A DNA stretch of 64,000 nt, from assembly GCA_028284045.1 (NCBI GenBank), contig JANQSN010000056.1:1-64000 (forward strand). Direction: 5' to 3'. Each line of letters begins with the position of its first letter. Within the stretch, counting starts at the first letter, position 1. Of this stretch, positions 1 to 7,803 are shown piece by piece. The position numbers and the translations under genes are program-made. The stretch comes from Alphaproteobacteria bacterium. Lineage in GTDB: Bacteria; Pseudomonadota; Alphaproteobacteria; DSM-16000; Inquilinaceae. The notes under the pieces were generated by a model. It had not been told where the DNA came from and did no database searches. It saw only the letters and a program-made list of their open reading frames with translations.

Positions 1-656
1 TCGACGGCGACGGCGACAAGGACGTTCTCTACCACAAGGGCGGGACGCAGTACGCCGCCTATCTGGACGGTTTCACGCAGCTCACCACCGGCTATGTCAA
101 CGGGCAGACGACGGACCCGATCGAGGCGCTGACCGCCCGGCCCAGCAATGCCGGCACGGACACGGTGGAGGCCTCGGTCGACTACACGCTGCCCGACGGC
201 GTGGAGGCGCTGACACTGACCGGCGTCGGCGCTCTGTCCGGCACCGGCAACGCGCTGGCCAACACGCTGGTGGGCAACGGGTCGGCGAATGTGCTGACCG
301 GCGGGGCTGGTGCGGACACCCAGACCGGCGGCGGCGGTGCCGACACCTTCGTCTTCACCGGCGGGGACAGCGGCGCGGCGGCGGACGCCCGCGACCTGAT
401 CACCGACTTCGTGCCGGGCGCGGATCTTCTGGACCTGTCAGCGATCGACGGGGATGGGTCGGCCGGCAGCGACGACACCTTCCGCTTCCTGGGCACGGCG
501 GCGTTCGATGGTGCGGCGGGGGCGCTGCGCTACAGCTATGACGCAGGGTCGGACCGGACGATCCTGCAAGGCGATATCGACGGCGACGGGTCGGCGGATC
601 TGGCCTTAGCGCTTGCCGGCAATTCGCTGCTGCAAGCCAGCGACATTCTGCTTTGA
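1..656 (+). CDS. C-terminal fragment of RTX (haemolysin-type calcium-binding) secreted protein
   Basis: The frame is open from the first bases of the window, so the N-terminus is missing and about 217 residues remain. The first visible residues form a DGDGD calcium-loop-like segment. Further on are glycine/aspartate-rich nonapeptides of the RTX type (LTGGAGAD, TGGGGADTF), then the segment DLITDFVPGADLLDLS that is typical of the serralysin-type C-terminal beta-roll. The protein ends in a hydrophobic, aliphatic tail (SLLQASDILL) like the uncleaved C-terminal signal of type I secreted proteins. RTX repeats bind calcium and fold outside the cell. What the missing N-terminal part does (protease, adhesin, S-layer) cannot be told. 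It lies just upstream of the glycan island, so it could be a carrier of the glycan, but that is inference from position only. Confidence 0.85.
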   Translation, partial: DGDGDKDVLYHKGGTQYAAYLDGFTQLTTGYVNGQTTDPIEALTARPSNAGTDTVEASVDYTLPDGVEALTLTGVGALSGTGNALANTLVGNGSANVLTGGAGADTQTGGGGADTFVFTGGDSGAAADARDLITDFVPGADLLDLSAIDGDGSAGSDDTFRFLGTAAFDGAAGALRYSYDAGSDRTILQGDIDGDGSADLALALAGNSLLQASDILL

Positions 657-696
657 ATCGAGGGGCGTCCGTCGGTGTTCAGCGGATGAACGCGGC

Positions 697-725
697 TTGA
701 CGCTCGCTTCGGCCTGCTGCTAAGA
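697..725 (+). promoter_or_regulatory. candidate promoter of the glycan island
   Basis: TTGACG (697-702) and CTAAGA (720-725) are separated by 17 bases. The site lies in the 220-base gap between the RTX gene and the first glycan gene and points towards pseB. The -10 match is only moderate. The rest of the gap (726-876) shows no gene. Confidence 0.35.
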
Positions 726-876
726 GTGTTGTGGGTTTGCCGGCCACTGCCCCGGCGCGACCTCATCCATTCTTGCGGCCATCTCCGACACTCTGGGCTC
801 GAGTCACCCGGAGTGCGGTAGCGGTGGTCCCGGCGCAGCCGGCCCCCGTGCTCCCGCCCGCCAGAGCGATATCTCC

Positions 877-1884
877 TTGTCCTTGAACGACGCTTCCATC
901 CTGGTCACCGGCGGAACGGGTTCGTTCGGCACGGCGTTCCTGAAGCACTGCCTGGAACGGTACAGGCCGCGCCGGCTGATCGTCTTCTCCCGCGACGAAC
1001 TCAAGCAGTCCGAGCTGAGCCAGGCGCTGGGAACCACCGACCCGGGTTGCCTGCGCTTCTTCATCGGCGATGTCCGCGACCGCGATCGTCTGGAGATGGC
1101 GATGCGCGGGGTCGATCTGGTGGTACACGCCGCGGCGCTGAAGCAGGTGACGGCCGCCGAGTACAACCCGTTCGAGTGCATCCAGACCAACGTGATCGGC
1201 GCGGAGAATGTGGTGCACGGCGCCATCCGCGCCGGCGTGAAGAAGGTGATCGCGCTGTCCACCGACAAGGCGGCCAGCCCGATCAACCTGTATGGCGCCA
1301 GCAAGCTGGCCAGCGACAAGATCTTCACCGCCGCCAATCACTTGAGCGGCGGGCACGAACCCCGCTTCGCCGTCGTGCGCTATGGCAATGTGCTGAATTC
1401 GCGCGGCAGCGTCGTGCCGGTATTCGCGCGCCTGCTGGCGGACGGGGCCACCAGCCTGCCGATCACCGACCCGCGCATGACGCGGTTCTGCATCACGCTG
1501 CAGCAGGCGGTGGACTTCGTCGTGTCCTGCCTCGACCTGATGCGGGGCGGCGAAGTCTTCGTGCCGAAGATCCCCAGCATGTCGATCCTGGACGTGGCGC
1601 GTGCCCTGGGGCCGGCGGCGGACCACCGCATCGTCGGCATCCGTCCAGGCGAGAAGCTGCACGAGACGCTGATCACCAGCGACGACGCCCGCGCCACCCG
1701 GGACCTCGGCGACCGCTTCGTCATCGAGCCGTCCTTTGCCGTGTGGGATCGCACGCGCGACGGCGGCGCCGGCACCCCGGTTGGCGAGGACTTCCACTAC
1801 GCCAGCGACACCAACGACGCCTGGCTGAGCGCGGAAGACCTGCGCCGGCTGCTGCAGGACACGTTGGCGCCCGGGGCCGGGTGA
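877..1884 (+). CDS. pseB: UDP-N-acetylglucosamine 4,6-dehydratase (inverting), PseB type
   Basis: This is an extended short-chain dehydrogenase of 335 residues, the usual PseB length. PseB converts UDP-GlcNAc to the 4-keto-6-deoxy-L-arabino sugar, the first step to pseudaminic acid. The NAD loop GGTGSFG is at 12-18, the catalytic STDKA at 128-132, and YGASK at about 139-143. The segments SRDELKQSE, RFFIGDVRD, YGNVLNSRGSVVP and GIRPGEKLHE are PseB hallmarks, and the C-terminal FHYASDTNDAWL resembles Helicobacter PseB. I chose TTG at 877 because the family starts only a few residues before the NAD loop; TTG at 883 is also possible. It opens the nonulosonate run. No PseC, PseG or PseH gene follows, so its product may enter a variant route with the reductase next door. 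Confidence 0.88.
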   Translation: MSLNDASILVTGGTGSFGTAFLKHCLERYRPRRLIVFSRDELKQSELSQALGTTDPGCLRFFIGDVRDRDRLEMAMRGVDLVVHAAALKQVTAAEYNPFECIQTNVIGAENVVHGAIRAGVKKVIALSTDKAASPINLYGASKLASDKIFTAANHLSGGHEPRFAVVRYGNVLNSRGSVVPVFARLLADGATSLPITDPRMTRFCITLQQAVDFVVSCLDLMRGGEVFVPKIPSMSILDVARALGPAADHRIVGIRPGEKLHETLITSDDARATRDLGDRFVIEPSFAVWDRTRDGGAGTPVGEDFHYASDTNDAWLSAEDLRRLLQDTLAPGAG

Positions 1885-1942
1885 CCGAACGGCGCGGCCG
1901 ATCCCGGATCCGCCAGACCCGAGAGACCGGCACGCCGGCCCC

Positions 1943-2854
1943 ATGAACCCCTTGTCCGTCGACGCCGACGCGCCGGTGCTGCTGACCGGGGCCACCGGCC
2001 TGTTGGGCCGGCACCTGCACCGCCGGTTTGCCGACCACTGCCGGCTGGTGCCGCTGGGCCTTAGCCGGCAGCCCAGCGGCGGCCTGACGGCCGACCTGGC
2101 CGAGCCCAGCGCGGCGGACGCCCTGCTGGCCACGGTGCGGCCCGGCCTGGTCATCCACGCCGCGGCGTTGGCCGACGTGGATGCCTGCGAGGGTGACCCG
2201 GCCCGCGCCTGGCGGCTGAACGTGCAGGCAACCGCCCTGCTGGCCGATGCCCTGGCGCGCCACTGTCCGGACGCCCGGCTGATACACATCTCCACCGACC
2301 AAGTGCATGACGGCCCCGGCCCGCATGGCGAGGACGCGGCCGCCCCGGCCAATGTCTATGCGTTGACCAAGCTGTGGGCGGAGGAGAAGGCGCTGGCCCT
2401 GCCGGGCGCCCTGGTGCTGCGCACCAATTTCTTCTGCCGCGATGGCGGGCTGGCCGGCTGGGCGCTGGCCGCGCTGGAGACGCGCCAGCCGATCACCCTG
2501 TTCGACGACATCCTGTTCAACCCGCTCTACGTGGACGACTTGGCCGATATGCTGGCGGCGCTGGTTCGGCGCGGGGCGGCGGGCCGGGTGAACCTGGCGG
2601 CGGCCGGTCCGGGTCTGTCCAAGGGCGACTTCATCCGCCGGCTCGCCGCCGCTTTCGACCTGCCGTTGGACCAGGCCACCGCCGGGGCCAGCCGCCACCG
2701 TCCCGGCACCGCCCGGCGGCCCCGCGACATGCGGCTGTCCACCGACCGGCTGGCCGCGCTGCTGGGCCACGAACCGTCCGGCGTGGACGACGGCATCCGC
2801 CGCCTGCAGGCGGCAGGACGGCGAGCAAGGGAGGCTGGAGGCGATGACGGCTGA
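1943..2854 (+). CDS. RmlD-like NAD(P)-dependent sugar reductase
   Basis: 303 residues, the length of dTDP-4-dehydrorhamnose reductases. The NAD(P) loop GATGLLG is at 16-22, the RmlD signature HISTDQVHD at about 115-123 (usual form STD-VFDG) and the YxxxK pair at Y139/K143. The family reduces 4-keto-6-deoxy nucleotide sugars. Directly after PseB, with none of the Pse-specific aminotransferase genes near, it is a candidate to reduce the PseB product at C4 to a hydroxyl; this is inference. It starts 58 bases after pseB and its last 11 bases overlap the following synthase gene, so the three are probably one transcript. Function on true dTDP-rhamnose is unlikely because no RmlA, B or C is nearby. 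Confidence 0.75.
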   Translation: MNPLSVDADAPVLLTGATGLLGRHLHRRFADHCRLVPLGLSRQPSGGLTADLAEPSAADALLATVRPGLVIHAAALADVDACEGDPARAWRLNVQATALLADALARHCPDARLIHISTDQVHDGPGPHGEDAAAPANVYALTKLWAEEKALALPGALVLRTNFFCRDGGLAGWALAALETRQPITLFDDILFNPLYVDDLADMLAALVRRGAAGRVNLAAAGPGLSKGDFIRRLAAAFDLPLDQATAGASRHRPGTARRPRDMRLSTDRLAALLGHEPSGVDDGIRRLQAAGRRAREAGGDDG

Positions 2855-3920
2855 ACACGTCCTCGATACGGGCCGCTTCAAGGTGGGCGGCGACCACCCG
2901 ACCTATTTCATCGCCGATATCGCCGCCAACCATGACGGCGATCTGGGCCGGGCCAAGATGCTGATCCATCGGGCGGCGGAGGCCGGGGCCAACGCGGCGA
3001 AGTTCCAGAACTTCCAGGCGGAGACCATCGTCTCCGACTACGGCTTCCGCGCGCTGGGCGGCCAGCAGTCCCACCAGGCCCGCTGGCAGAAGAGCGTGTT
3101 TGAGGTGTACCGCGACGCCGCCCTGCCCATCGACTGGACGGAAGAGCTGCGCGCCGCCTGCGACGCGGCGGGGATCGACTACTTCACCGCGCCCTACGAC
3201 CTGTCGCAGATCGCCTATCTATCGCGCTTCGTGGCGGCCTGGAAGGTCGGCTCTGGCGACATCACCTGGCATGAGAACATCGAGACCATGGCCCGCGACG
3301 GCAAGCCGGTGTTCCTGGCCACCGGCGCCGCCGACATGGACGAGGTCACGGCCGCGGTGGCGGTGGTGCACCGGCACACGCCGGCGCTGTGCCTGATGCA
3401 ATGCAACACCAACTACACCGGATCCCGGGAGAACCTGCACCATGTCGCACTGAACGTGCTGCGCAGCTACCGCGAGGCGTTTCCCGGCACGGTGCTTGGG
3501 CTGTCGGACCACACGCCCGGGCATGTCACGGTGCTGGGAGCGGTGGCGCTGGGCGCCCGAGCGGTGGAGAAGCATTTCACCGACGACACCGGTCGCACCG
3601 GCCCGGACCATGGGTTCTCCATGGACCCGGCCGCGTGGCGGGAGATGGTGGAGCGCACCCGCGACCTGGAGGCGGCGCTGGGCCCCACCACCAAGCGGGT
3701 GATGGACAACGAGACGGAGACGGTCGTGCTGCAGCGCCGCGCGGTGCGCGCGCGCCGCGCCTTGGCGGCGGGCGAGACGCTCAGCACCGACGACCTGATC
3801 GCCTTGCGCCCCTGCCCAGCCGACGCCCTGCCGCCCTGGCGGACGGGCGAGCTGGTGGGGCGGCGCCTGGCCCGGGACGTGGTGGAGGGCGACGTGGTGT
3901 GCCCCGCCGATCTCGCCTAG
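2844..3920 (+). CDS. nonulosonic acid synthase, NeuB/PseI/SpsE family (first of three)
   Basis: 358 residues. The family condenses phosphoenolpyruvate with a six-carbon amino sugar to give a nine-carbon 2-keto acid. The NeuB TIM barrel fills the first ~280 residues: ADIAANHDGD near 24-33, KFQNF from 53, and the two metal-binding histidines of the family at H223 (SDHTPG) and H244 (EKHF). An antifreeze-like SAF domain ends the protein (about 285-358). It carries a long insert (GGQQSHQARWQ) after the KFQ strand that the other two synthases here lack. It overlaps the reductase and is followed by a GT2 and the Pse-associated methylase. I assign it to the PseB-headed set and expect a pseudaminate-like product; exact substrate unknown. 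Confidence 0.85.
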   Translation: MTAEHVLDTGRFKVGGDHPTYFIADIAANHDGDLGRAKMLIHRAAEAGANAAKFQNFQAETIVSDYGFRALGGQQSHQARWQKSVFEVYRDAALPIDWTEELRAACDAAGIDYFTAPYDLSQIAYLSRFVAAWKVGSGDITWHENIETMARDGKPVFLATGAADMDEVTAAVAVVHRHTPALCLMQCNTNYTGSRENLHHVALNVLRSYREAFPGTVLGLSDHTPGHVTVLGAVALGARAVEKHFTDDTGRTGPDHGFSMDPAAWREMVERTRDLEAALGPTTKRVMDNETETVVLQRRAVRARRALAAGETLSTDDLIALRPCPADALPPWRTGELVGRRLARDVVEGDVVCPADLA

Positions 3921-3951
3921 CCCCCGGCGCGGCGGACACTCGGGCAGGACC

Positions 3952-4668
3952 ATGAACGGGCAGCCCGGCCCGCACACCGTGGTGCTGATGCCGGCGCACA
4001 ACGAGGCAGCGACCATCGCCGGCCTGGTGGCCGCCGTGGCGGCCCACGGATTGCCGCTGGTCGTCGACGATGCCTCCAGCGACGGCACCGGCGACCTGGC
4101 GCGCGCGGCCGGTGCGCATGTCCTGGCCCTGTCGCCCAACCGCGGCTATGCCCGCGCCCTCGACGCCGGCTTTGCGGAGGCGGCGCGGCTGGGGGCGGAG
4201 GTCGTCGTCACCTTCGATGCCGACGGCCAGTTCGCGCCTGAGTTGCTCGGCCGCCTGCTGCGCCCGATCCGCGAGGGTTGGGCGGACCTGGTGCTGGGCA
4301 CCCGCCCCGCACCGGCGCGGCTGGGCGAGGCGGCCTTCAACGCCTATAGCCGGCTGCGGTTCGGGGTGGGCGACGCGCTGTGCGGGCTGAAGGCCTATCG
4401 CCTGACGCTCTACCGTGCCCATGGCCGGTTCGACGGCGGCCGCTCTGTCGGGACGGAGTTGGCGCTGTCGGCCATCCGCCGCGGCGCCCGGTTCGCCACG
4501 GTCCCGGTGCCCGTCAGGCCGCGGGCTTCGGGCGCCCCCCGCTTCGGCCAGGGCTGGCGTGCCAACCGGCGCCTGCTGGGTGCCCTGGCGCTCGCGGTAC
4601 GGGATGACCTGGCCCGCTGCGCCTGTTCGCGCCGTCCCTTCAACCGCCCGGCAAGGCAGGATCGATGA
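3952..4668 (+). CDS. family 2 glycosyltransferase (DPM1-like)
   Basis: 238 residues with a GT-A fold. VVDDASSDGT (38-46) is the nucleotide-binding motif and TFDADGQF (87-94) carries the metal-binding DXD-like triad. NRGYARALDAGF between them is typical of dolichol-phosphate-mannose-synthase-like GT2 enzymes, which place a sugar on a polyprenyl phosphate or growing glycan at the inner membrane face. No membrane segment is visible, so it would be a peripheral protein. It sits between the first NeuB-type synthase and the methylase gene, whose start ATGA overlaps its stop. Acceptor and donor are unknown. Confidence 0.82.
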   Translation: MNGQPGPHTVVLMPAHNEAATIAGLVAAVAAHGLPLVVDDASSDGTGDLARAAGAHVLALSPNRGYARALDAGFAEAARLGAEVVVTFDADGQFAPELLGRLLRPIREGWADLVLGTRPAPARLGEAAFNAYSRLRFGVGDALCGLKAYRLTLYRAHGRFDGGRSVGTELALSAIRRGARFATVPVPVRPRASGAPRFGQGWRANRRLLGALALAVRDDLARCACSRRPFNRPARQDR

Positions 4669-5330
4669 CCGCTGTCAGCGAGCAGGAAAGCATCTGGACC
4701 GGCGATTTCGGCGCCGCCTACACCGCGCGCAACCAGTTCGACGAGCCGGCGGCGTTCGAGCAGTTCTATGTCGACCGCTTCGGCATCGGCCGGGCGGAGA
4801 TCAACCGCGCCGCGCTCGGCGGGCTCGACCGCGGGCTGAAGGTGGTGGAGGTCGGCTGCAATGTCGCCAACCAGCTCGCCGCGCTGGCCCGCGACGGGTT
4901 CCACCGCCTCTATGGGGTGGACATCCAGCCGGCAGCGCTGGCCGAGGCGCGCCGCAAGCGCCCGGCGCTGAACCTGGTGGAAGGCTCCGCCCTCGACCTG
5001 CCGTTCAAGGACGGCTTCGCCGACCTGGTGTTCACCAACAACGTACTGATCCACATCGCCCCGGACGATCTGGGGCGGGTGATGGACGAGATGGTGCGGA
5101 TCACCCGCCGCTACGTCTGGGGCTTCGAGTACTACGCGCCCGAGCTTCAGGAGGTCCCCTATCGCGGGCACAGCGCGCTGTTGTGGAAGGCCGACTATGG
5201 CGGCCTGTTCCGCCGGCGCTTCCCCGCGCTGAAGCTGGTCTACCAGCACGACTATCCCTACCGCAACGGATCCGGCCTGGTGGACCGCCTCTACCTCCTG
5301 GAAAAGCCGGCACCGGGCGCCGGCGGCTGA
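4665..5330 (+). CDS. pseudaminic acid biosynthesis-associated SAM methyltransferase
   Basis: 221 residues. A class I SAM fold with motif I VVEVGCNVANQL at about 60-71, then YGVDIQPAAL and VEGSALDLPFKDGFADLVF. The opening EQESIWTGDFGAAYTARN and the late HSALLWKADYGG match my memory of the family named for association with pseudaminic acid loci. It probably methylates the nonulosonic acid or its precursor; no member's exact target is known to me. The start codon overlaps the upstream GT2 stop by four bases and a CMP-transferase starts one base after its stop, which ties it to the PseB-headed set. Confidence 0.78.
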   Translation: MTAVSEQESIWTGDFGAAYTARNQFDEPAAFEQFYVDRFGIGRAEINRAALGGLDRGLKVVEVGCNVANQLAALARDGFHRLYGVDIQPAALAEARRKRPALNLVEGSALDLPFKDGFADLVFTNNVLIHIAPDDLGRVMDEMVRITRRYVWGFEYYAPELQEVPYRGHSALLWKADYGGLFRRRFPALKLVYQHDYPYRNGSGLVDRLYLLEKPAPGAGG

Positions 5331-5331
5331 G

Positions 5332-6048
5332 ATGTTCGCCTATATCCCGGCGCGCGCCGGGTCGAAGCGGGTGCCGGGCAAGAACATCCGTGCGCTCGGC
5401 GGGCGGCCGGTCATCGTGCATGTGGTGGAGCGGCTGGCGGCGCTGCCCTTCATCGACACGGTCTACGTCTCCACCGAGGACGCCGGCATCGCCGCCATCG
5501 CCACGGCCGCGGGGGCGGTCTGGCTGGGGCCGCGGGCGGCCGAACTGGCCGACGACAAGGCGGGCTTCATCGACCTGATGCACTGCGACCTGCCGCGCCA
5601 TGCCGCGGCAAGCGGCGGCGAGCGGCGGGTCCTGTTCGCGTTGTCCACCGCCGCGCTGGTCCCGGGCGCCGTCTATGAAGAGGCGCACCGCGCTTTCCTA
5701 GCCGACGACCCGGACATCCTGATGGCCGTGGTGCCCTACGACAAGTCGCCCTATTGGGCGCTGGTGCCGCGCGCGGACGGCTGCCTGGTGCCGCTGTTTC
5801 CCGACCATGTCCGGGTGAACTCGCAGGACCTGCCGCCGGCCTATGGCGATGCCGGACTGTTCTACATGCTGGACATCGACCGCATGGCACACTTTCCCAG
5901 CCACAAGAATGTCGACCGGCTGCGCCCCTTTCCGGTGCCGCGCGAGATCGCCGTGGACGTCGACACCCCGGCCGATTGGGCGGCGCTGGAGGCGCTGTTC
6001 GAGGCCCGAGACACGGCCCGCGGGCGGCAGGGGCAGGACGGCCGATGA
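5332..6048 (+). CDS. pseF: CMP-nonulosonate cytidylyltransferase, PseF-like
   Basis: 238 residues. The CTP-binding P-loop of acylneuraminate cytidylyltransferases, ARAGSKRVPGKN, is at 7-18. The segment RVNSQDLPPAYGDAGLFYM resembles the RTQDL...DAGLLYM stretch of Campylobacter and Helicobacter PseF, which is why I prefer PseF to NeuA. The enzyme activates the nine-carbon acid as its CMP ester for transfer. It starts one base after the methylase stop and ends in a four-base ATGA overlap with a second CMP-synthetase. Two adjacent CMP-synthetases imply two different acids are activated. Confidence 0.78.
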   Translation: MFAYIPARAGSKRVPGKNIRALGGRPVIVHVVERLAALPFIDTVYVSTEDAGIAAIATAAGAVWLGPRAAELADDKAGFIDLMHCDLPRHAAASGGERRVLFALSTAALVPGAVYEEAHRAFLADDPDILMAVVPYDKSPYWALVPRADGCLVPLFPDHVRVNSQDLPPAYGDAGLFYMLDIDRMAHFPSHKNVDRLRPFPVPREIAVDVDTPADWAALEALFEARDTARGRQGQDGR

Positions 6049-6764
6049 CGATCATGGGCCTGATCCCGGCGCGCGGCGGCTCCAAGCGCGTGCCCCACAA
6101 GAACCTGGCGCCGTGCGGCGGTCGCCCTCTGCTGGCTTGGACGGCGGACGCGGCCCTAGGCGCGGCCTGCCTGGACGGCGTGTGGCTGAGCACCGACGAT
6201 CCGGCGATCGCCGCGGCGGGCCGCGAGCTGGGGCTGTCGGTGCCCGAACTGCGCCCGGCCGCGCTGTCCGGTGACGCGGTGGCGATGCTGCCGGTGGTGC
6301 AGCATGCCCTGGACCACTGGATGGGCGAGGACGTCTCGGCGGTGGTGCTGTTGCAGCCGACCTCCCCCCTGCGGGTTGCGGCGGATATCGAGGCGGTGGG
6401 CGACCTTCTGGAGACCTCCGGCGCGGACAGCGTGGTGACCGTCACCCCGGTGCCGCACCGCTGCCACCCGCTGAAGGCGCTGCGCCTGGACGCTGAGGGA
6501 GGGGTGCGCCCCTTCTTCGACGATGCGCCCGCCCAGGGCGAGACGGCGACCCTGACGCTGGCGCCCGCCTATGCCCGCAACGGGCCGGCGGTGCTGGCGA
6601 CCCGGGCGCCGGTGATCGCCGCGGGCTCCCTCTACGGCCGCGACAGCCGCGCCCATGTCATGCCGGCGGACCGCAGCATCGACATCGACGAGCCGTTCGA
6701 TCTGTGGATCGCCGACCAGATCTTGCGCACCGCGGCGCCGGGCAGCGGGGAAGGACGATCATGA
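6045..6764 (+). CDS. acylneuraminate cytidylyltransferase (second copy, NeuA-like)
   Basis: 239 residues from the ATG at 6045; the open frame reaches further upstream, but the ATG overlaps the previous stop as ATGA and leaves IPARGGSKRVPHKN at the correct N-terminal place (7-20). Further family motifs are VVLLQPTSPLR (donor binding), ARNGPAVLAT and the C-terminal SIDIDEPFDL. It makes a CMP-activated nonulosonic acid. It heads a compact set (this gene, a NeuB-type synthase, a NeuC-type epimerase) that reads like a NeuA-NeuB-NeuC cassette, so Neu5Ac or a close relative is the likely product. Confidence 0.82.
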   Translation: MTIMGLIPARGGSKRVPHKNLAPCGGRPLLAWTADAALGAACLDGVWLSTDDPAIAAAGRELGLSVPELRPAALSGDAVAMLPVVQHALDHWMGEDVSAVVLLQPTSPLRVAADIEAVGDLLETSGADSVVTVTPVPHRCHPLKALRLDAEGGVRPFFDDAPAQGETATLTLAPAYARNGPAVLATRAPVIAAGSLYGRDSRAHVMPADRSIDIDEPFDLWIADQILRTAAPGSGEGRS

Positions 6765-7765
6765 CCGGTACCCTGATCGCGGAGATCGGCTCCGTCCATG
6801 ACGGGTCCTTCGGCAACGCCCTGGCGGCGATCGACATGGCGGCCGATTGCGGCGCCGACATCGTCAAGTTCCAGACCCATCTGGCCGAGCACGAGACCAC
6901 GGCGGACGCGCCCGCCCCCCCCTATTTCAAGGGGGAGCCGCGGTTCGACTACTTCAAGCGCACGGCCTTCACGCCCGCGCAATGGCGCGCGCTGAAGGCC
7001 CGCGCGGCGGATCGCGGCATCGGTTTTCTGTCCTCCCCCTTCTCCAACGAGGCGGTGGACCTGCTGGAGGAGATCGGCGTCGACGCCCACAAGATCGCCT
7101 CCGGCGAGGTCACCAACCTGCCGCTGCTGGAGCGGGTGGCCGCGACGGGCAAGCCCGTCTACCTGTCCTCCGGCATGAGCGATTGGCGGGAGCTGGACCA
7201 GGCCGTGGCGGCACTCAGCGGGGCTGGGCCGCTGACGGTGATGCAATGCAGCTCCGTCTACCCCTGCCCGGCGGAGCGGGTGGGGCTGAACGTGATCGGC
7301 GAGATGCGGGCGCGCTATGGCCTGCCGGTGGGCTATTCCGACCACACCACCGGCCCGGCCGCCGGCATCGCCGCCGCTGCGCTGGGGGCGGCGGCGGTGG
7401 AGAAGCACCTGACCTTCTCCCGCCGCCTCTACGGCAGCGACGCCGCCAACGCCATGGAGCCGGAGGACTTCCGGCGCTTCGCCGAGGCGTTGCGCGAGGC
7501 GTGGCGCATGGCGGCCGCGCCGGTCGACAAGGACGATGTCGAACCCTATCGCGACATGAAGCGGATCTTCGAAAAGAGCGTCGTGGCGGCGCGCCCGCTG
7601 GCCGCCGGCACCCGGCTCGACCGCGCCGACCTGGCCTTCAAGAAGCCGGGCGACGGCTTCCCAGCCGCCCGCTACCGCGCGCTGATCGGCCGCCGCCTGT
7701 CGGCCGCGCTGCCGGCCGACGCGCAGATCCTGCCCACCCACCTGACCCCTGACGGATCGCCCTAA
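6761..7765 (+). CDS. nonulosonic acid synthase, NeuB family (second of three)
   Basis: 334 residues from the ATG at 6761, chosen because it forms an ATGA overlap with the preceding stop and puts LIAEIGSVHDG at the very N-terminus. The NeuB barrel shows VKFQTH from about 35, SSPFSNEAVDLL, KIASGEVTN, and the two metal histidines H195 (GYSDHTTG) and H216 (EKHLTF). A SAF domain closes the protein (about 275-334). It is closely coupled to the CMP-synthetase upstream and a hydrolysing 2-epimerase downstream, so condensation of ManNAc-type sugar with PEP is the simplest reading. It is clearly different in sequence from the other two synthases. Confidence 0.85.
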   Translation: MTGTLIAEIGSVHDGSFGNALAAIDMAADCGADIVKFQTHLAEHETTADAPAPPYFKGEPRFDYFKRTAFTPAQWRALKARAADRGIGFLSSPFSNEAVDLLEEIGVDAHKIASGEVTNLPLLERVAATGKPVYLSSGMSDWRELDQAVAALSGAGPLTVMQCSSVYPCPAERVGLNVIGEMRARYGLPVGYSDHTTGPAAGIAAAALGAAAVEKHLTFSRRLYGSDAANAMEPEDFRRFAEALREAWRMAAAPVDKDDVEPYRDMKRIFEKSVVAARPLAAGTRLDRADLAFKKPGDGFPAARYRALIGRRLSAALPADAQILPTHLTPDGSP

Positions 7766-7803
7766 CGGATCGCCCCGACGGATCGAATTGACGGATCGCA
7801 TGA
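7752..7803 (+). repeat. four tandem 13-bp repeats at a gene junction
   Basis: The octamer ACGGATCG recurs at 7752, 7765, 7778 and 7791, exactly 13 bases apart, with variable five-base tails. The array begins in the last codons of the synthase gene, carries its TAA stop in the first unit and includes the ATG of the epimerase gene at 7800 in the last. It may be a slippage product or a protein-binding array that sets the spacing of the two genes. Confidence 0.75.

Noticed and set aside
1943..2854. UDP-L-FucNAc pathway (FnlA/FnlB/FnlC) using PseB, the reductase and a 2-epimerase
   Set aside because: The FnlB/CapF reductase carries a C-terminal cupin and is longer; this protein ends at 303 residues without one, and the 2-epimerases are of the hydrolysing NeuC type next to NeuB genes.
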